A DNA stretch of 44,780 nt from JBCBSK01 sp039819185 (GCA_039819185.1 JBCBSK010000004.1:1-44780); one strand, 5' to 3'; shown: positions 32,636 through 41,811, counted from the stretch's first letter. Numbers and translations are program-made. The notes: a model not told the origin generated them from the letters alone.

Positions 32636-33680
32636 CCGCGACATTGATGGCGCCGTCGAAGCCGGTATTCTCGATGCGGCGCAGGCGGACAGGTTGAAGG
32701 CCTATTTCGCCGGACGTGACACAGCTGCAACGGATGTGATCCCAGCGGAACAACGTGACGCCGAAGCAGTGCGCTTTGCCCGCGGCTTTCACGACATTTT
32801 CCTGACGATCGGCGTCACGCTTGTCCTGGTCGGGATTGTTACGACCGGCTCTTTTCTTCTGCCCGGGCCGCTCCCACCGATCGCCACGGCCGCCGCAGCA
32901 TGGGCGCTGGCGGAAGCCTTTACCGCCCGCCGCAGGCTGGTCTTGCCATCAATTGCACTGGCAGTCGGGTTCGTCGTGTCAGCAAGCCAGATCGTTCCGA
33001 TGACTGTCGACGGCGGTCAAATGCAGCCGCTATCATCAAGCAGTCAAGGCGTAGCGGTCACCGCGTCTGCACTTATTGCGAGCCTAGCGTTCTATCTGCG
33101 CTTCAGATTGCCATTCGCAGTCGGGTTGGTGGCGCTGAGTGCCACGGGTCTGATTGTCGCTCTCGCGCTGAGTTTTGATCCAACGGCGCTCAGAGCCAAC
33201 TCAGCACCGCTGTTTCTGTGTGCCGGGCTGGTGACACTCGCCGTGGCGATGGCCTTCGACAGCGCAGATCCCGAGCGGGAAACGCTTAAGACCGACAATG
33301 CCTTTTGGCTTCATCTGGTTGCCGCCCCGCTGATCGTGCATTCGCTTATCCAGTTGATCGCCGGAGGTGCGCCGTTCAGCATCGGACTTTTCGAGGCATT
33401 TTCCGTTATCGGTCTTGTCGCGGGCCTTGCCCTGGTCGCGGTGATCATTGATCGCCGGGCACTGCTTGTGGCGGGTCTGATTTATCTCGGTGTTGCGATC
33501 GCGCGGTTGATCGAAGGCACCGAAATCGCGTTCAACATCGTTCTTCCGCTCACGATCCTACTGCTTGGCGTCAGTGTTTTGGTGCTCGGGACCAGCTGGC
33601 AGAGCGCACGGCGGATCGTTGTGAGCATGGTCGTGCCAAACGCGATCGCCGCCCGCTTGCCACCCGTTTCACGGGCATGA
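32625..33680 (+). CDS. Multipass membrane protein of unknown function between hslV and hslU
   Basis: 351 residues from ATG 32625, overlapping hslV by 11 bases. The N-terminus VEAGILDAAQADRLKAYFAGR resembles the start of DUF2157-type membrane proteins (tentative). About ten hydrophobic helices follow, with short loops and few charged residues. No enzymatic motif was seen. It overlaps the GNAT gene start (ATGA), so hslV, this gene, the GNAT gene and hslU are probably one coupled operon. Confidence 0.8.
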   Translation: MPSDRDIDGAVEAGILDAAQADRLKAYFAGRDTAATDVIPAEQRDAEAVRFARGFHDIFLTIGVTLVLVGIVTTGSFLLPGPLPPIATAAAAWALAEAFTARRRLVLPSIALAVGFVVSASQIVPMTVDGGQMQPLSSSSQGVAVTASALIASLAFYLRFRLPFAVGLVALSATGLIVALALSFDPTALRANSAPLFLCAGLVTLAVAMAFDSADPERETLKTDNAFWLHLVAAPLIVHSLIQLIAGGAPFSIGLFEAFSVIGLVAGLALVAVIIDRRALLVAGLIYLGVAIARLIEGTEIAFNIVLPLTILLLGVSVLVLGTSWQSARRIVVSMVVPNAIAARLPPVSRA

Positions 33681-34234
33681 GCGAGGGGAACTGTCCGTTG
33701 CACGATGTATCCAATATCCGCTTCGAACCCATTGTGAGCAGCCATCTGACGCTTCTGGCCGATTGGCTGGAGCGGCCGCATTGGCGTATCTGGTGGGGCG
33801 AACCGGATACCGAGCTTGGCCATATTCGCGATATGGTCGAGGGTCGCGATACAACACGACCGTTCCTCTTTTTCGTCAATGGAGAGCCGACCGGCTATAT
33901 CCAGTATTGGTTCATCGGCCACCATCAGAACGCCGAATGGACCGAAAGCAATCCCTGGCTTGCCGACCTGCCCGCGGAGACAATCGGCATCGACCTGTCG
34001 ATCGCCGAGGAAGGCCATTTGTCGCGCGGGATCGGGTCTGCCGTGCTGCGCGCCTTCGTCGAGAAACTTGTTGCTGAGGGCCATCGTCAGATCATCATCG
34101 ATCCGGACCCCGCGAACCTGCGCGCGGTACGGGCCTATGAAAAGGCCGGATTTCGGCGCATGGACATCTATTCGGGCCGCGATGGCGACATATTGTTGAT
34201 GCGCTACGACGTTTCAGCCCTTGAGACTGCATGA
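33677..34234 (+). CDS. GNAT-family acetyltransferase (AacA4/AlcB-like) in the hsl operon
   Basis: 185 residues. IRFEPIVSSHLTLLADWLERPHWRIWWGEP is typical of the aminoglycoside 6'-acetyltransferase/siderophore-acetylase branch. GIDLSIAEEGHLSRGIGSAVLRAFVEKL is the acetyl-CoA motif, and the C-terminus DPANLRAVRAYEKAGFRRM is motif B. A chromosomal gene in this position between hslV and hslU recurs in Hyphomicrobiales and need not mean antibiotic resistance. The start ATG 33677 overlaps the previous stop. Confidence 0.9.
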   Translation: MSEGNCPLHDVSNIRFEPIVSSHLTLLADWLERPHWRIWWGEPDTELGHIRDMVEGRDTTRPFLFFVNGEPTGYIQYWFIGHHQNAEWTESNPWLADLPAETIGIDLSIAEEGHLSRGIGSAVLRAFVEKLVAEGHRQIIIDPDPANLRAVRAYEKAGFRRMDIYSGRDGDILLMRYDVSALETA

Positions 34235-34247
34235 TCCTGGAGACCGC

Positions 34248-35561
34248 ATGACCATCGAGTTTTCGCCGCGCGAGATTGTTTCCGAACTCGACAGACATAT
34301 TGTTGGCCAGTCCGACGCCAAACGCGCCGTCGCCATCGCGCTGAGAAATCGCTGGCGCCGGCAGCGCCTCGAGGAGTCCTTGCGCGACGAGGTCATGCCG
34401 AAAAACATCCTCATGATCGGCCCGACTGGTGTCGGCAAGACGGAGATTTCCCGCCGGCTGGCCAAGCTCGCCGGAGCGCCATTTCTCAAGGTCGAAGCGA
34501 CCAAATTCACCGAGGTCGGCTATGTCGGCCGCGATGTCGAGCAGATCATCCGCGACCTTGTCGAGGTGGCTATCGGGCTGGTGCGCGACAAGAAGCGTAA
34601 GAGCGTTGAGGCAAAGGCGCATCTCGCTGCGGAAGAACGGGTGCTCGACGCACTGGTCGGTCCGGGTGCGTCGTCCAACACCCGCGACAGCTTCCGCAAA
34701 AAACTCCGCGAGGGTACACTCGACGACAAGGAGATCGAAGTCGAGCTGCGCCAGACGGGCCTCTCCATGCCTGGCTTCGACATTCCGGGCATGCCAGGCG
34801 GCGGACAGATGGGCGTGATCAATCTCGGCGACATGCTGGGCAAGGCCTTTGGAGGCCAGAAAAAAACCCGCCGCGTCACGGTGGCCGATTCCTACGATCT
34901 TCTGCTCGCCGAAGAATCCGACAACCTCCTTGATGACGATCAGATCACCCAGGAGGCGATCGCAATTACTGAGAATTCCGGCATCGTGTTTCTTGACGAG
35001 ATAGACAAGATTTCCGCGCCCTCCGACCGGCGCGGCGCCGATGTCAGCCGTGAAGGCGTCCAGCGTGACCTTCTGCCGTTGATCGAAGGCACCACCGTCA
35101 CGACCAAGCACGGGCCGGTAAAGACCGACCACATTCTGTTCGTCGGCTCAGGCGCTTTCCATGTCTCGAAGCCATCCGACCTTCTGCCCGAACTTCAGGG
35201 TCGGTTGCCGATCCGGGTCGAACTACGACCGCTGACGGAAGAGGATTTCCGCCGCATCCTGACCGAGACGGAAGCGAGTCTGATCCGGCAATACACGGCC
35301 CTTCTCGATACGGAGGGTGTCGCGTTGACCTTTACCGAGGATGGCGTGGCCGAGATCGCCCGCATCGCAGTCGAGGTCAATGCGTCGGTCGAGAATATAG
35401 GCGCGCGCAGACTTCAAACGGTGATGGAACGTATCCTCGAAGATGTCAGCTTCGACGCGCCTGATCTCGACGACGCCACGATCACAATCGACCGTGAGTT
35501 CGTGTCCGGCAATATCGGCGACATCGCCAACAATGCCGATTTGAGCCGCTATATTCTGTAA
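34248..35561 (+). CDS. hslU: HslU ATPase subunit of the HslUV protease
   Basis: AAA+ unfoldase that feeds substrates into HslV. 437 residues from ATG 34248 (MTIEFSPREIVSELDRHIVG). Walker A GPTGVGKT is at 58-65 and Walker B is GIVFLDEIDKI. The I domain lies between about 110 and 230 with the GYVGRDVE pore motif before it. The C-terminus ADLSRYIL carries the HslV-docking tail. The GNAT stop is 14 bases upstream. The in-frame 34221 start is not supported by the family. Confidence 0.97.
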   Translation: MTIEFSPREIVSELDRHIVGQSDAKRAVAIALRNRWRRQRLEESLRDEVMPKNILMIGPTGVGKTEISRRLAKLAGAPFLKVEATKFTEVGYVGRDVEQIIRDLVEVAIGLVRDKKRKSVEAKAHLAAEERVLDALVGPGASSNTRDSFRKKLREGTLDDKEIEVELRQTGLSMPGFDIPGMPGGGQMGVINLGDMLGKAFGGQKKTRRVTVADSYDLLLAEESDNLLDDDQITQEAIAITENSGIVFLDEIDKISAPSDRRGADVSREGVQRDLLPLIEGTTVTTKHGPVKTDHILFVGSGAFHVSKPSDLLPELQGRLPIRVELRPLTEEDFRRILTETEASLIRQYTALLDTEGVALTFTEDGVAEIARIAVEVNASVENIGARRLQTVMERILEDVSFDAPDLDDATITIDREFVSGNIGDIANNADLSRYIL

Positions 35562-35570
35562 GCAGCTGTT

Positions 35571-36179
35571 TCAACGTCGCCGACGTAGTTGGATGTAGAT
35601 CACGCCCTCACCACCCTGCAGGCGCGGCGATGTCTTGTAGCCGACGACCATGCCGCGGAACTCTGGCAGGTCCAGCCAATGCGGCACAGAGCGGCGCAGG
35701 ACACCGGGCACACTGTTGTCCCAACCGGCACCGGATGCGCCTGAGCGGCCCTTTCCCGTGATCACTGCGACGAGACGATGGCCACGCGCCTGTGACTGCG
35801 ACAGAAATCGCGCCAGGGCCCGATGCGCCTCGGCCTGGCGCATGCCGTGTAAATCAAGCGTTGCGTCGATTGCATCAGATCGTCGCGCGAGCTTGCGTGC
35901 CAAAGCTGCGTCGAATTGGTTGGATGGCGGCGGTGGCGGTTTTGGCGACCGGGCAGTTTGACGTTTTGAACTCTCAGGCGTTGCGCGCTTCGTCGTCTTT
36001 GGCTTAGCGCGGCCCGGTTCGGCACGAGTGCCGTCTGTGTTTGCCTCGCCGTCACTAGTGTCTGTGGCAGTTTCGTCCAGCGGCGTGGGATCAACGATCC
36101 GCCGGTTCACTGAGTCCGCGACTTTCCGCCACAGCGCCAGATCCTCCTCGCTAAGAAGCTCCTTCTTGCGCCGCCGCAT
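35571..36179 (-). CDS. Smr domain protein
   Basis: 202 residues. The C-terminal Smr domain is clear: ATLDLHGMRQAEAHRALARFLSQSQARGHRLVAVITGKG and the end YIQLRRRR. Smr domains are DNA/RNA nicking nucleases. The N-terminal about 80 residues are charged and low-complexity (AEPGRAKPKTTKRATPESSKR), and the start is ELLSEEDLALWRKVADSV, as in alphaproteobacterial YdaL/Smr proteins. It lies 6 bases downstream of mltA. Convergent with hslU. Confidence 0.92.
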   Translation of the reverse strand: MRRRKKELLSEEDLALWRKVADSVNRRIVDPTPLDETATDTSDGEANTDGTRAEPGRAKPKTTKRATPESSKRQTARSPKPPPPPSNQFDAALARKLARRSDAIDATLDLHGMRQAEAHRALARFLSQSQARGHRLVAVITGKGRSGASGAGWDNSVPGVLRRSVPHWLDLPEFRGMVVGYKTSPRLQGGEGVIYIQLRRRR

Positions 36180-36185
36180 GCCGCG

Positions 36186-37262
36186 TCACCTTGGCTGCGG
36201 GACCAGAACGTAGAAGGTTCCGGGATGCTGAAACCGCCCGGCGATCTCGCCCGCCTCAGCACCTGATCCCCAGAAGATATCGCCGCGCGCCGGGCCAACG
36301 ATTGCCGACCCCGTATCCTGGGCAATCATCAGCTCACGGAACGGGTCCAGACGCTCCATGTTGTCTCCAATCGGCAGCATCGCATCGAGAAAGATCGGCA
36401 GTCCGTAAAAATGGTGCTCCGGATCGATTGCCAAACTATGGCGCGGCGTAAGTTGCACACCCTGTGCGCCAACCGGGCCGAGATCAGGATCGAGATCCTC
36501 GATCTGGCGAAAGAAGATGTAGGACGGGTTGTGCCGCAGGAGCCTGTCCGCCTCCTCGGGATGGGCGCGCAGCCAGGCTTTCATGCCTTCCGCTGTCATC
36601 GGATCGGGGCCTAGCCCCAAACGGCGCATTTCCCGGCCGACCGAGCGATAGGCATGATCGTTGCGCCCGGCATAGCCGATACGCAGCGCCGTGCCGTCCC
36701 GCAACAACAGCCGCGCAGACCCCTGGACATGAACGAAGAAGGCTTCGATAGGATCATCGAGATAGGCGATGACTGCTGCAGCGCCTTTCAGCGCCCCGTC
36801 CATGATGTCGCCACGTGTCGGGCTTAGATCAAGGTCATCGGCAAAGGCAAGGATCGGAACGGAGAACCTGTCGGTCCGGGTGCGCGAAGCGGGCAGTTCA
36901 GGCTCGAAATATCCGGTCAACAGGCTGCCCTCGCCACCGGTATCGAGCCGTTTCGGTGTGAACCAGGTCTCGAAGAACCGACGCGCATCGTCCATGCCTG
37001 AGGCGGTAGCGGCTTCACAGGCCATCTGCCAAGGGTCGGGCCGCGTCGTGGGCGTCGCACAGGATCGCTGGAAGGCAGCTAAGGCACCTTCATGACCGGC
37101 CGAGGCCCAGTCCGGCAATGCGGTCCAATCAACCTCTTCCAGCACAGTAGGCAGCTCCGGGAGCAGGCGCATTATAGGTGGGTCAGGATCCGCATAAGGC
37201 GCAGCCCGCACTGTGGCTGTCATGGCCGCAAGCAGCAGCACACCCGCCGCAAGCCACCTCAT
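36186..37262 (-). CDS. mltA: Membrane-bound lytic murein transglycosylase A
   Basis: Cleaves peptidoglycan glycan strands to 1,6-anhydromuropeptides. 358 residues with a signal peptide (LAAGVLLLAAMTATVRA). The MltA domain runs from LLTGYFEPELPASRT to RIGYAGRNDHAYRSVGREM. The 3D domain with catalytic aspartates has GVQLTPRHSLAIDPEHHFYGLPIF and LMIAQDTGSAIVGPARGDIFWGSG. No lipobox is visible, so it may be periplasmic and not an outer-membrane lipoprotein as in E. coli. It lies in the timA-mltA-smr cluster. Confidence 0.95.
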   Translation of the reverse strand: MRWLAAGVLLLAAMTATVRAAPYADPDPPIMRLLPELPTVLEEVDWTALPDWASAGHEGALAAFQRSCATPTTRPDPWQMACEAATASGMDDARRFFETWFTPKRLDTGGEGSLLTGYFEPELPASRTRTDRFSVPILAFADDLDLSPTRGDIMDGALKGAAAVIAYLDDPIEAFFVHVQGSARLLLRDGTALRIGYAGRNDHAYRSVGREMRRLGLGPDPMTAEGMKAWLRAHPEEADRLLRHNPSYIFFRQIEDLDPDLGPVGAQGVQLTPRHSLAIDPEHHFYGLPIFLDAMLPIGDNMERLDPFRELMIAQDTGSAIVGPARGDIFWGSGAEAGEIAGRFQHPGTFYVLVPQPR

Positions 37263-37352
37263 TTATCAGCCATCCGACGATTGAGATCACCGACTGATCG
37301 TGCGCGCAAAACGCTACAGGGCACTGTCGCATGCCGAGCCGACCGTGCCACG

Positions 37353-38048
37353 TCACTCAGAATCTTCGGTTGCGACCAACTTCCAGTTCGGGTCACGCGA
37401 GGTCGTATCCCGCGAAAAGGTCCAGATGTCGGTAACGTCCGCGACGCGATTGGGGTCACCTGAGACCACGTCACCATCGGCCCCGTGTACCGCGGACACG
37501 ATCTTGGATTGAAACCGAACGGTCACGAAGGCAGCCTTGTTGCGCAATTCCGCATCGGTGATCTCCGCCTCGTCGATCGAAACGAGATTGGACATCATCG
37601 TCTCGTCGGCGCGCTCACGGGCGTCGATTGCCGAAACAAAGCCGTCATAAACGTCACGCGCAAGCAAAGGTCTGAGCGATCGCCGGTCGCCGTTCGCGAA
37701 GGCCTGAACGATCATCTCATAAGCGATCTGGGCGCCCTCAATGAAGGTCTTAGGATCAAAGCTCGGATCAACGTCGTAGATCTGCCGCAAGCCTTCGCCG
37801 ACAGCCCCATCCGGGAAAGTCGGAGCGGGAACACCATCATACTCGTCCTCAAGCTCGCCATTGCCGCGCGGGGGCAATGACACCACATTATCATTGCTTT
37901 GCTGAGACCGCTCGGCGGGGCTCGGGTAACCGCTTCCCGGCGGCGGTTCATTGCCGGTGCGACGACCCAGGACGCTACGCAGCCGCAAGAACACGACAAT
38001 CGCGACAACGAGGAAAATAATCGTAACCGGATCGAATAGAGGGTTCAT
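37353..38048 (-). CDS. TimA/Tim44-like inner membrane adaptor
   Basis: 231 residues. The N-terminal membrane helix (VTIIFLVVAIVVFLRLRSVLGRR) is followed by a Pro/Ser/Asn linker. The Tim44 domain follows: DPSFDPKTFIEGAQIAYEMIVQAFANGDRRSLRPLLARDVYDGF, ending VWFTD/WTFSRDTTSRDPNWKLVATE. In alphaproteobacteria these proteins (TimA) are homologues of the mitochondrial import motor protein Tim44 and probably act in membrane-protein assembly. Divergent from fxsA, upstream of mltA with a 90-base gap. Confidence 0.92.
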   Translation of the reverse strand: MNPLFDPVTIIFLVVAIVVFLRLRSVLGRRTGNEPPPGSGYPSPAERSQQSNDNVVSLPPRGNGELEDEYDGVPAPTFPDGAVGEGLRQIYDVDPSFDPKTFIEGAQIAYEMIVQAFANGDRRSLRPLLARDVYDGFVSAIDARERADETMMSNLVSIDEAEITDAELRNKAAFVTVRFQSKIVSAVHGADGDVVSGDPNRVADVTDIWTFSRDTTSRDPNWKLVATEDSE

Positions 38049-38232
38049 GCGTTCTCGCTGGGAGATTGTGCGGGGTCTTGGCCTGCCGCACTATACTTAA
38101 GCCGTTGGCCATGTCGATCCAAGGGCCAAAGCGGAATTCCCTGGCGACTTGATCCAGATTCATCGACGATGTCTCAGCGCCGATATTGAATGATGGCATC
38201 ATAAAAAGACAAGAATTAGGAACGTCTCCGTT

Positions 38233-38748
38233 ATGCCCCTGCTCGTTCTGAGCGCCCTGTTCATCGGCGTCCCGTTGCTCGAAATCGCGCTGTTCATTCA
38301 AATCGGCGGATTGATCGGGCTGTGGCCAACTTTGCTCGTCGTTCTTCTGACCGGCATTGCCGGAGCATTTCTGTTGCGTCAGCAAGGACTTGGCGTTGCA
38401 GCCGAGATCGATCGCTCAGTCCGGGACGGTGGCTTGCCAGCTCAAGCGCTGCTATCTGCGCTGTTCATCGGTATCGCTGGATGCCTGCTTCTAACGCCCG
38501 GATTTTTCACCGACACAATCGGGTTTTTACTGTTTGTGCCGGGTTTTCGCCGGTGGGCTGGGCGTCAACTCATAAGCACCATGCGCCACCGCGTCACGGT
38601 ACAGACAGCACATTTCGGCGAAGACCCGTTTGCTGGCCACCCAAACCCGAGGGGTGGAAACCCATCGGGGCCGGTTATCGATGGCGAGGCAGTGGATGTC
38701 AGTGATATCGACCCGGAGCGGCCGGACAGTCCGTGGCGCAACAGCTGA
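38233..38748 (+). CDS. fxsA: FxsA family membrane protein
   Basis: 171 residues. The FxsA domain has LSALFIGVPLLEIALFIQIGGLIGLWPTLLVVLLTGIAGAFLLRQQG and LLTPGFFTDTIGFLLFVPGFRRWA, both typical, with three to four membrane segments. The C-terminal tail is polar and disordered (HFGEDPFAGHPNPRGGNPSG). In E. coli FxsA relieves phage T7 exclusion by plasmid F; the native role is unknown. It is divergent from timA and precedes secB, as in many relatives. Confidence 0.93.
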   Translation: MPLLVLSALFIGVPLLEIALFIQIGGLIGLWPTLLVVLLTGIAGAFLLRQQGLGVAAEIDRSVRDGGLPAQALLSALFIGIAGCLLLTPGFFTDTIGFLLFVPGFRRWAGRQLISTMRHRVTVQTAHFGEDPFAGHPNPRGGNPSGPVIDGEAVDVSDIDPERPDSPWRNS

Positions 38749-38920
38749 TCTTACGGAGTTTTTGCGCCTGGTTGCCGTAGGTTGAGGCGCATGCTAACCC
38801 CACGCGCGAATTAAGACCGGTCGTGCTCTGAAATAGCCTGTTTCCAATAAGTTTGAGAGTGCCATCTCAGCTTGAAAACCTACGGTCAGAACGCTCGAGT
38901 TCGAGCCTTCGGCGTGACAT

Positions 38921-38938
38921 TGCCACGGAAGCGTGGCA
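38921..38938 (+). promoter_or_regulatory. Inverted repeat upstream of secB
   Basis: TGCCACG (38921-38927) and CGTGGCA (38932-38938) are separated by GAAG, 41 bases upstream of the secB start in a 231-base gap. It may be an operator or leader hairpin. The rest of the gap shows nothing else definite. Confidence 0.4.
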
Positions 38939-38979
38939 TGCGATGCAAACAATCATGACATTTGTCTGAGGGGATTAGT

Positions 38980-39513
38980 ATGGCGGACGACAACACCGAC
39001 GGCGCAAACTCGGGCGCCGCAGCAACCACCGGCGCAGCCGCATCGGATGCAGCGCAAGCCAAGCCGCCCGCAGTGTCCGTTACCGGGCAATACATCAAGG
39101 ATCTGTCCTTCGAATTGCCCGGCGCGCCGCAATCCCTGCTCGACCTCAAGGGTCAGATGCCACCAATGAACCTGCAGATCGCGGTTCAGGTGAAGCCCGT
39201 GTCCGAAACGGACTATGATGTCGAGCTGAAGGTCGAAGCGCGCGGCGGCGATGAAGCCAAGCCCGTTTTCAATCTCGAACTGGTCTATGCCGGCCTGTTC
39301 AAGATCGAGAATGTATCAACGCAGCAACTGCACCCCTTCGTGCACATCGAGTGCCCGCGCATGCTGTTCCCCTTCGCCCGGCAGATCATCGCCGACACAG
39401 TCGGCTCGGCAGGCCTGCCGCCGATTATGCTACAGCCAATCGATTTCGCCGGTCTCTACCGCCAGCGCATGCAGCAAATGGCGCAACAGCAGCAGGCACA
39501 AGCGAACGCGTAG
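38980..39513 (+). CDS. secB: Protein-export chaperone SecB
   Basis: Cytosolic tetrameric chaperone that keeps preproteins unfolded for SecA. 177 residues from ATG 38980, after the GAGGGGATT ribosome-binding region. The N-terminal 25 residues are Ala-rich and disordered. The SecB domain follows with YIKDLSFELPGAPQSL, YAGLFKIENV and HIECPRMLFPFARQIIADTVGSAGLPPIMLQPIDFAGLY. An in-frame ATG at 38962 adds six residues. Confidence 0.96.
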   Translation: MADDNTDGANSGAAATTGAAASDAAQAKPPAVSVTGQYIKDLSFELPGAPQSLLDLKGQMPPMNLQIAVQVKPVSETDYDVELKVEARGGDEAKPVFNLELVYAGLFKIENVSTQQLHPFVHIECPRMLFPFARQIIADTVGSAGLPPIMLQPIDFAGLYRQRMQQMAQQQQAQANA

Positions 39514-39562
39514 GGTCTCAGCACCTCAACTGACACCAACTTTGAGACAGGGCGTCGCATAT

Positions 39563-40294
39563 TTATGCGGCGGTCTCATCTGTCTTGGTGTCCTTGTCGG
39601 CATAGGCCGAATCATCGTCCAGAAACCGCTGCCACGCAGCGGTCGCGCCGATAGATGCCACGAACGCGGCATGGCGCGCAATATCGTCGTCGCTGAGAAA
39701 CGAAGGCAGGGGGACAGACCGCGGCCGTGTCGGTTTGCGCGGAACATAGCTGCCTGAGTTCGCGTCCAGTCCAAGTGCCGCTTGTCGCTCGCCCATCAGC
39801 TCAAGATAGACCTCGGCGAGTAACTGCGCATCGAGGAGCGCGCCATGCTTTTCGCGGTTGGAATTGTCAATCCCGAAGCGGGCGCAGAGATCGTCGAGCC
39901 GATTGCCACCTCCGGGGAAACGCCGGCGCGCTAGAACCAGTGTATCAACAACGCGTCCCTGTCCAAGCGCGTCCTCGCCAACACGGGCGAATTCGGCATT
40001 GATGAAGCCGATATCGAACGGCGCGTTGTGGATGATCAGGCGCGCTTCGCCGATGAAGCTCAGAAAATCCGGCGCAACCTTCGAGAACACCGGCTTGGTG
40101 TCAAGAAACGCATTGTCCAACCCATGGATATCAACGGCACCTTGAGAGACCGGGTGTTCGGGGTTGATGTAGACATGGTATTCGGCACCAGACGGAATCC
40201 GGTTCAAAAGCTCTACACATCCGATCTCGATGATCCGATCGCCGGCCTTCGCATCAAGGCCCGTCGTTTCGGTATCGAGCACAATCTCACGCAT
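39563..40294 (-). CDS. dnaQ: DNA polymerase III epsilon subunit (3'-5' proofreading exonuclease)
   Basis: 243 residues. It has DEDDh exonuclease motifs: Exo I VLDTETTGLDAKAGDRIIEIG, Exo II IHNAPFDIGFINAEF and Exo III with HGALLDAQLLAEVYLEL. The C-terminal segment PLPSFLSDDDIARHAAFV is the alpha-subunit binding tail. It is the last gene of the ppsR-maf-aroE-coaE-dnaQ cluster, 72 bases after coaE and convergent with secB. Confidence 0.96.
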   Translation of the reverse strand: MREIVLDTETTGLDAKAGDRIIEIGCVELLNRIPSGAEYHVYINPEHPVSQGAVDIHGLDNAFLDTKPVFSKVAPDFLSFIGEARLIIHNAPFDIGFINAEFARVGEDALGQGRVVDTLVLARRRFPGGGNRLDDLCARFGIDNSNREKHGALLDAQLLAEVYLELMGERQAALGLDANSGSYVPRKPTRPRSVPLPSFLSDDDIARHAAFVASIGATAAWQRFLDDDSAYADKDTKTDETAA

Positions 40295-40366
40295 AGGCTA
40301 CATCCGGCTGCTATTGGTCGGCGTGTTTGGTCTCGAGCAGAACCAATGCTTCAAGACCGGCATCAC

Positions 40367-40954
40367 TCAGCTCATCGCTGACACAGCCCGCAAGATAGCG
40401 GCGACCTGACGCTCGGCGGAATCGAAGCCACGACTTGTATCCACAACAAAATGTGCCCGCTGGCGCTTTTCAGGATCGGGCATCTGCCGCGCCAAAATAC
40501 CGTCGAGCTTGTCGGGTGTCATTTCGGGGCGTTTCAACACGCGTGCGCGCTGGACATCCGCAGGTGCTGAACAGACAATCACCGCATCGCATCGGGCGTC
40601 GGCGCTGGTTTCAAACAGCAGCGGAATTTCGAGGATCGCAGCTCGAACACCTTTTGCCTCAGACTGCTTGAGGAAAGCGATCTCCCGGTTCCGCACCAAA
40701 GGATGAACGATCTGTTCCAGGCGCTTGAGATGATCGGGCTGTCCAACGACTTGATCCGACAATCGTCCGCGATCAACGCCACCTGGCCCAGTTGTGCCCG
40801 GAAAGGCGGCTTCGATCAGAGGCACAGCATCGCTTTCATAGAGGTCATGCACGACAGCATCTGCATCATGCACCGGGCAGCCATACGCGGCGAACATCCG
40901 TGCTGTCGCTGACTTGCCCATCCCGATCGAGCCCGTGAGACCGAGAATCAGCAT
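40367..40954 (-). CDS. coaE: Dephospho-CoA kinase
   Basis: Last step of coenzyme A synthesis. 195 residues from ATG 40954 (MLILGLTGSIGMGKSATARM). The P-loop GSIGMGKS is at 8-15. DADAVVHDLYES, HPLVRNREIAFL and EIPLLFETSADARCDAVIVCSAP are typical. A longer frame to 41089 runs inside aroE and is rejected. The gene starts 2 bases after the aroE stop. Confidence 0.96.
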   Translation of the reverse strand: MLILGLTGSIGMGKSATARMFAAYGCPVHDADAVVHDLYESDAVPLIEAAFPGTTGPGGVDRGRLSDQVVGQPDHLKRLEQIVHPLVRNREIAFLKQSEAKGVRAAILEIPLLFETSADARCDAVIVCSAPADVQRARVLKRPEMTPDKLDGILARQMPDPEKRQRAHFVVDTSRGFDSAERQVAAILRAVSAMS

Positions 40955-40956
40955 AA

Positions 40957-41811
40957 TCAACCGTCTCCAAGATGCGCGACGATATGGCGACGCAGGTCGC
41001 CTGTGACTGCGGGTCGCGTGCCGAACCAGCGCTCGAAGCCAGGCACTGCCTGATGCAGCAGCATACCAAGGCCATCGACGGTCCGGCATCCAGCGGCACG
41101 AGCCGTCGTAAGAAGGTCTGTTTCAAGCGGCACGTAGACCAGGTCGTTGACGATCGTGTTCGGACTTAAGATCGAGAGATCACTGTCGAGCGGCGGCTTT
41201 CCGATCATGCCAAGCGATGTCGCGTTGATGATGAGATCCGCGTCGACCGCAGCGGGTGAAAGATCCGCCATTGCCACAGTAATGAGATCGCTGTCCTGTC
41301 CGTTGAAACTCTCGGCCAAAGCGGTTGCCCGGTCCAGAGAGCGGTTGGCAATCACGATTCTAGGAACGCCACGGGTGGTGAGACCATAAATGACCGCGCG
41401 GGCAGCTCCTCCGGCACCAAGCACGAGCGCAGTTTGTGTCTCGGTCTGCCAGTTAGGCATAGCAGCATCGAGATTGGCCAGAAAACCAAGCGCATCCGTG
41501 TTGCCGCCCCAAATAGTGCCCTGCTCAACCCACAGCGTATTCACTGCGCCAATCGCTTGCGCCGCATCGTCAAGCCGGTCGAGGAAACAAACGATCGTCT
41601 CCTTGTGCGGAAGCGTGACATTGCCGCCGGCATAGACGCCATCGCGAAGCTTTGTGACAAAACCTGCCAAATCGTCAGGCACGACATGCAGCGGATCGTA
41701 GTATCCCGTCAGCGCGAGTTCCTTAAGCCAATAGCGATGTATCAGCGGTGAGCGTGAATGCGCGATTGGATCGCCAATCACAACCGCATGGGGTCCGGCA
41801 TATCGTGTCAT
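40957..41811 (-). CDS. aroE: Shikimate dehydrogenase
   Basis: NADPH-dependent reduction of 3-dehydroshikimate. 284 residues from ATG 41811 (MTRYAGPHAVVIGDPIAHSRSP). Substrate motif GDPIAHSRSPLIH and catalytic lysine K70 in GGNVTLPHKE are present. NTDALGF carries the aspartate partner, and the NADP-binding motif is LVLGAGGAARAVIYGL. The start overlaps the maf stop (ATGA). A longer N-terminus to 41886 lies in maf. Confidence 0.96.
   Translation of the reverse strand: MTRYAGPHAVVIGDPIAHSRSPLIHRYWLKELALTGYYDPLHVVPDDLAGFVTKLRDGVYAGGNVTLPHKETIVCFLDRLDDAAQAIGAVNTLWVEQGTIWGGNTDALGFLANLDAAMPNWQTETQTALVLGAGGAARAVIYGLTTRGVPRIVIANRSLDRATALAESFNGQDSDLITVAMADLSPAAVDADLIINATSLGMIGKPPLDSDLSILSPNTIVNDLVYVPLETDLLTTARAAGCRTVDGLGMLLHQAVPGFERWFGTRPAVTGDLRRHIVAHLGDG

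Noticed and set aside
33677..34234. GNAT gene as an acquired aminoglycoside resistance gene
   Set aside because: Composition matches neighbours and it is part of the hsl operon; the family resemblance alone does not show resistance.
34095..35132. Minus-strand open frame of 345 codons antisense to hslU
   Set aside because: Fully covered by the HslU coding sequence; composition follows the codon pattern of hslU.
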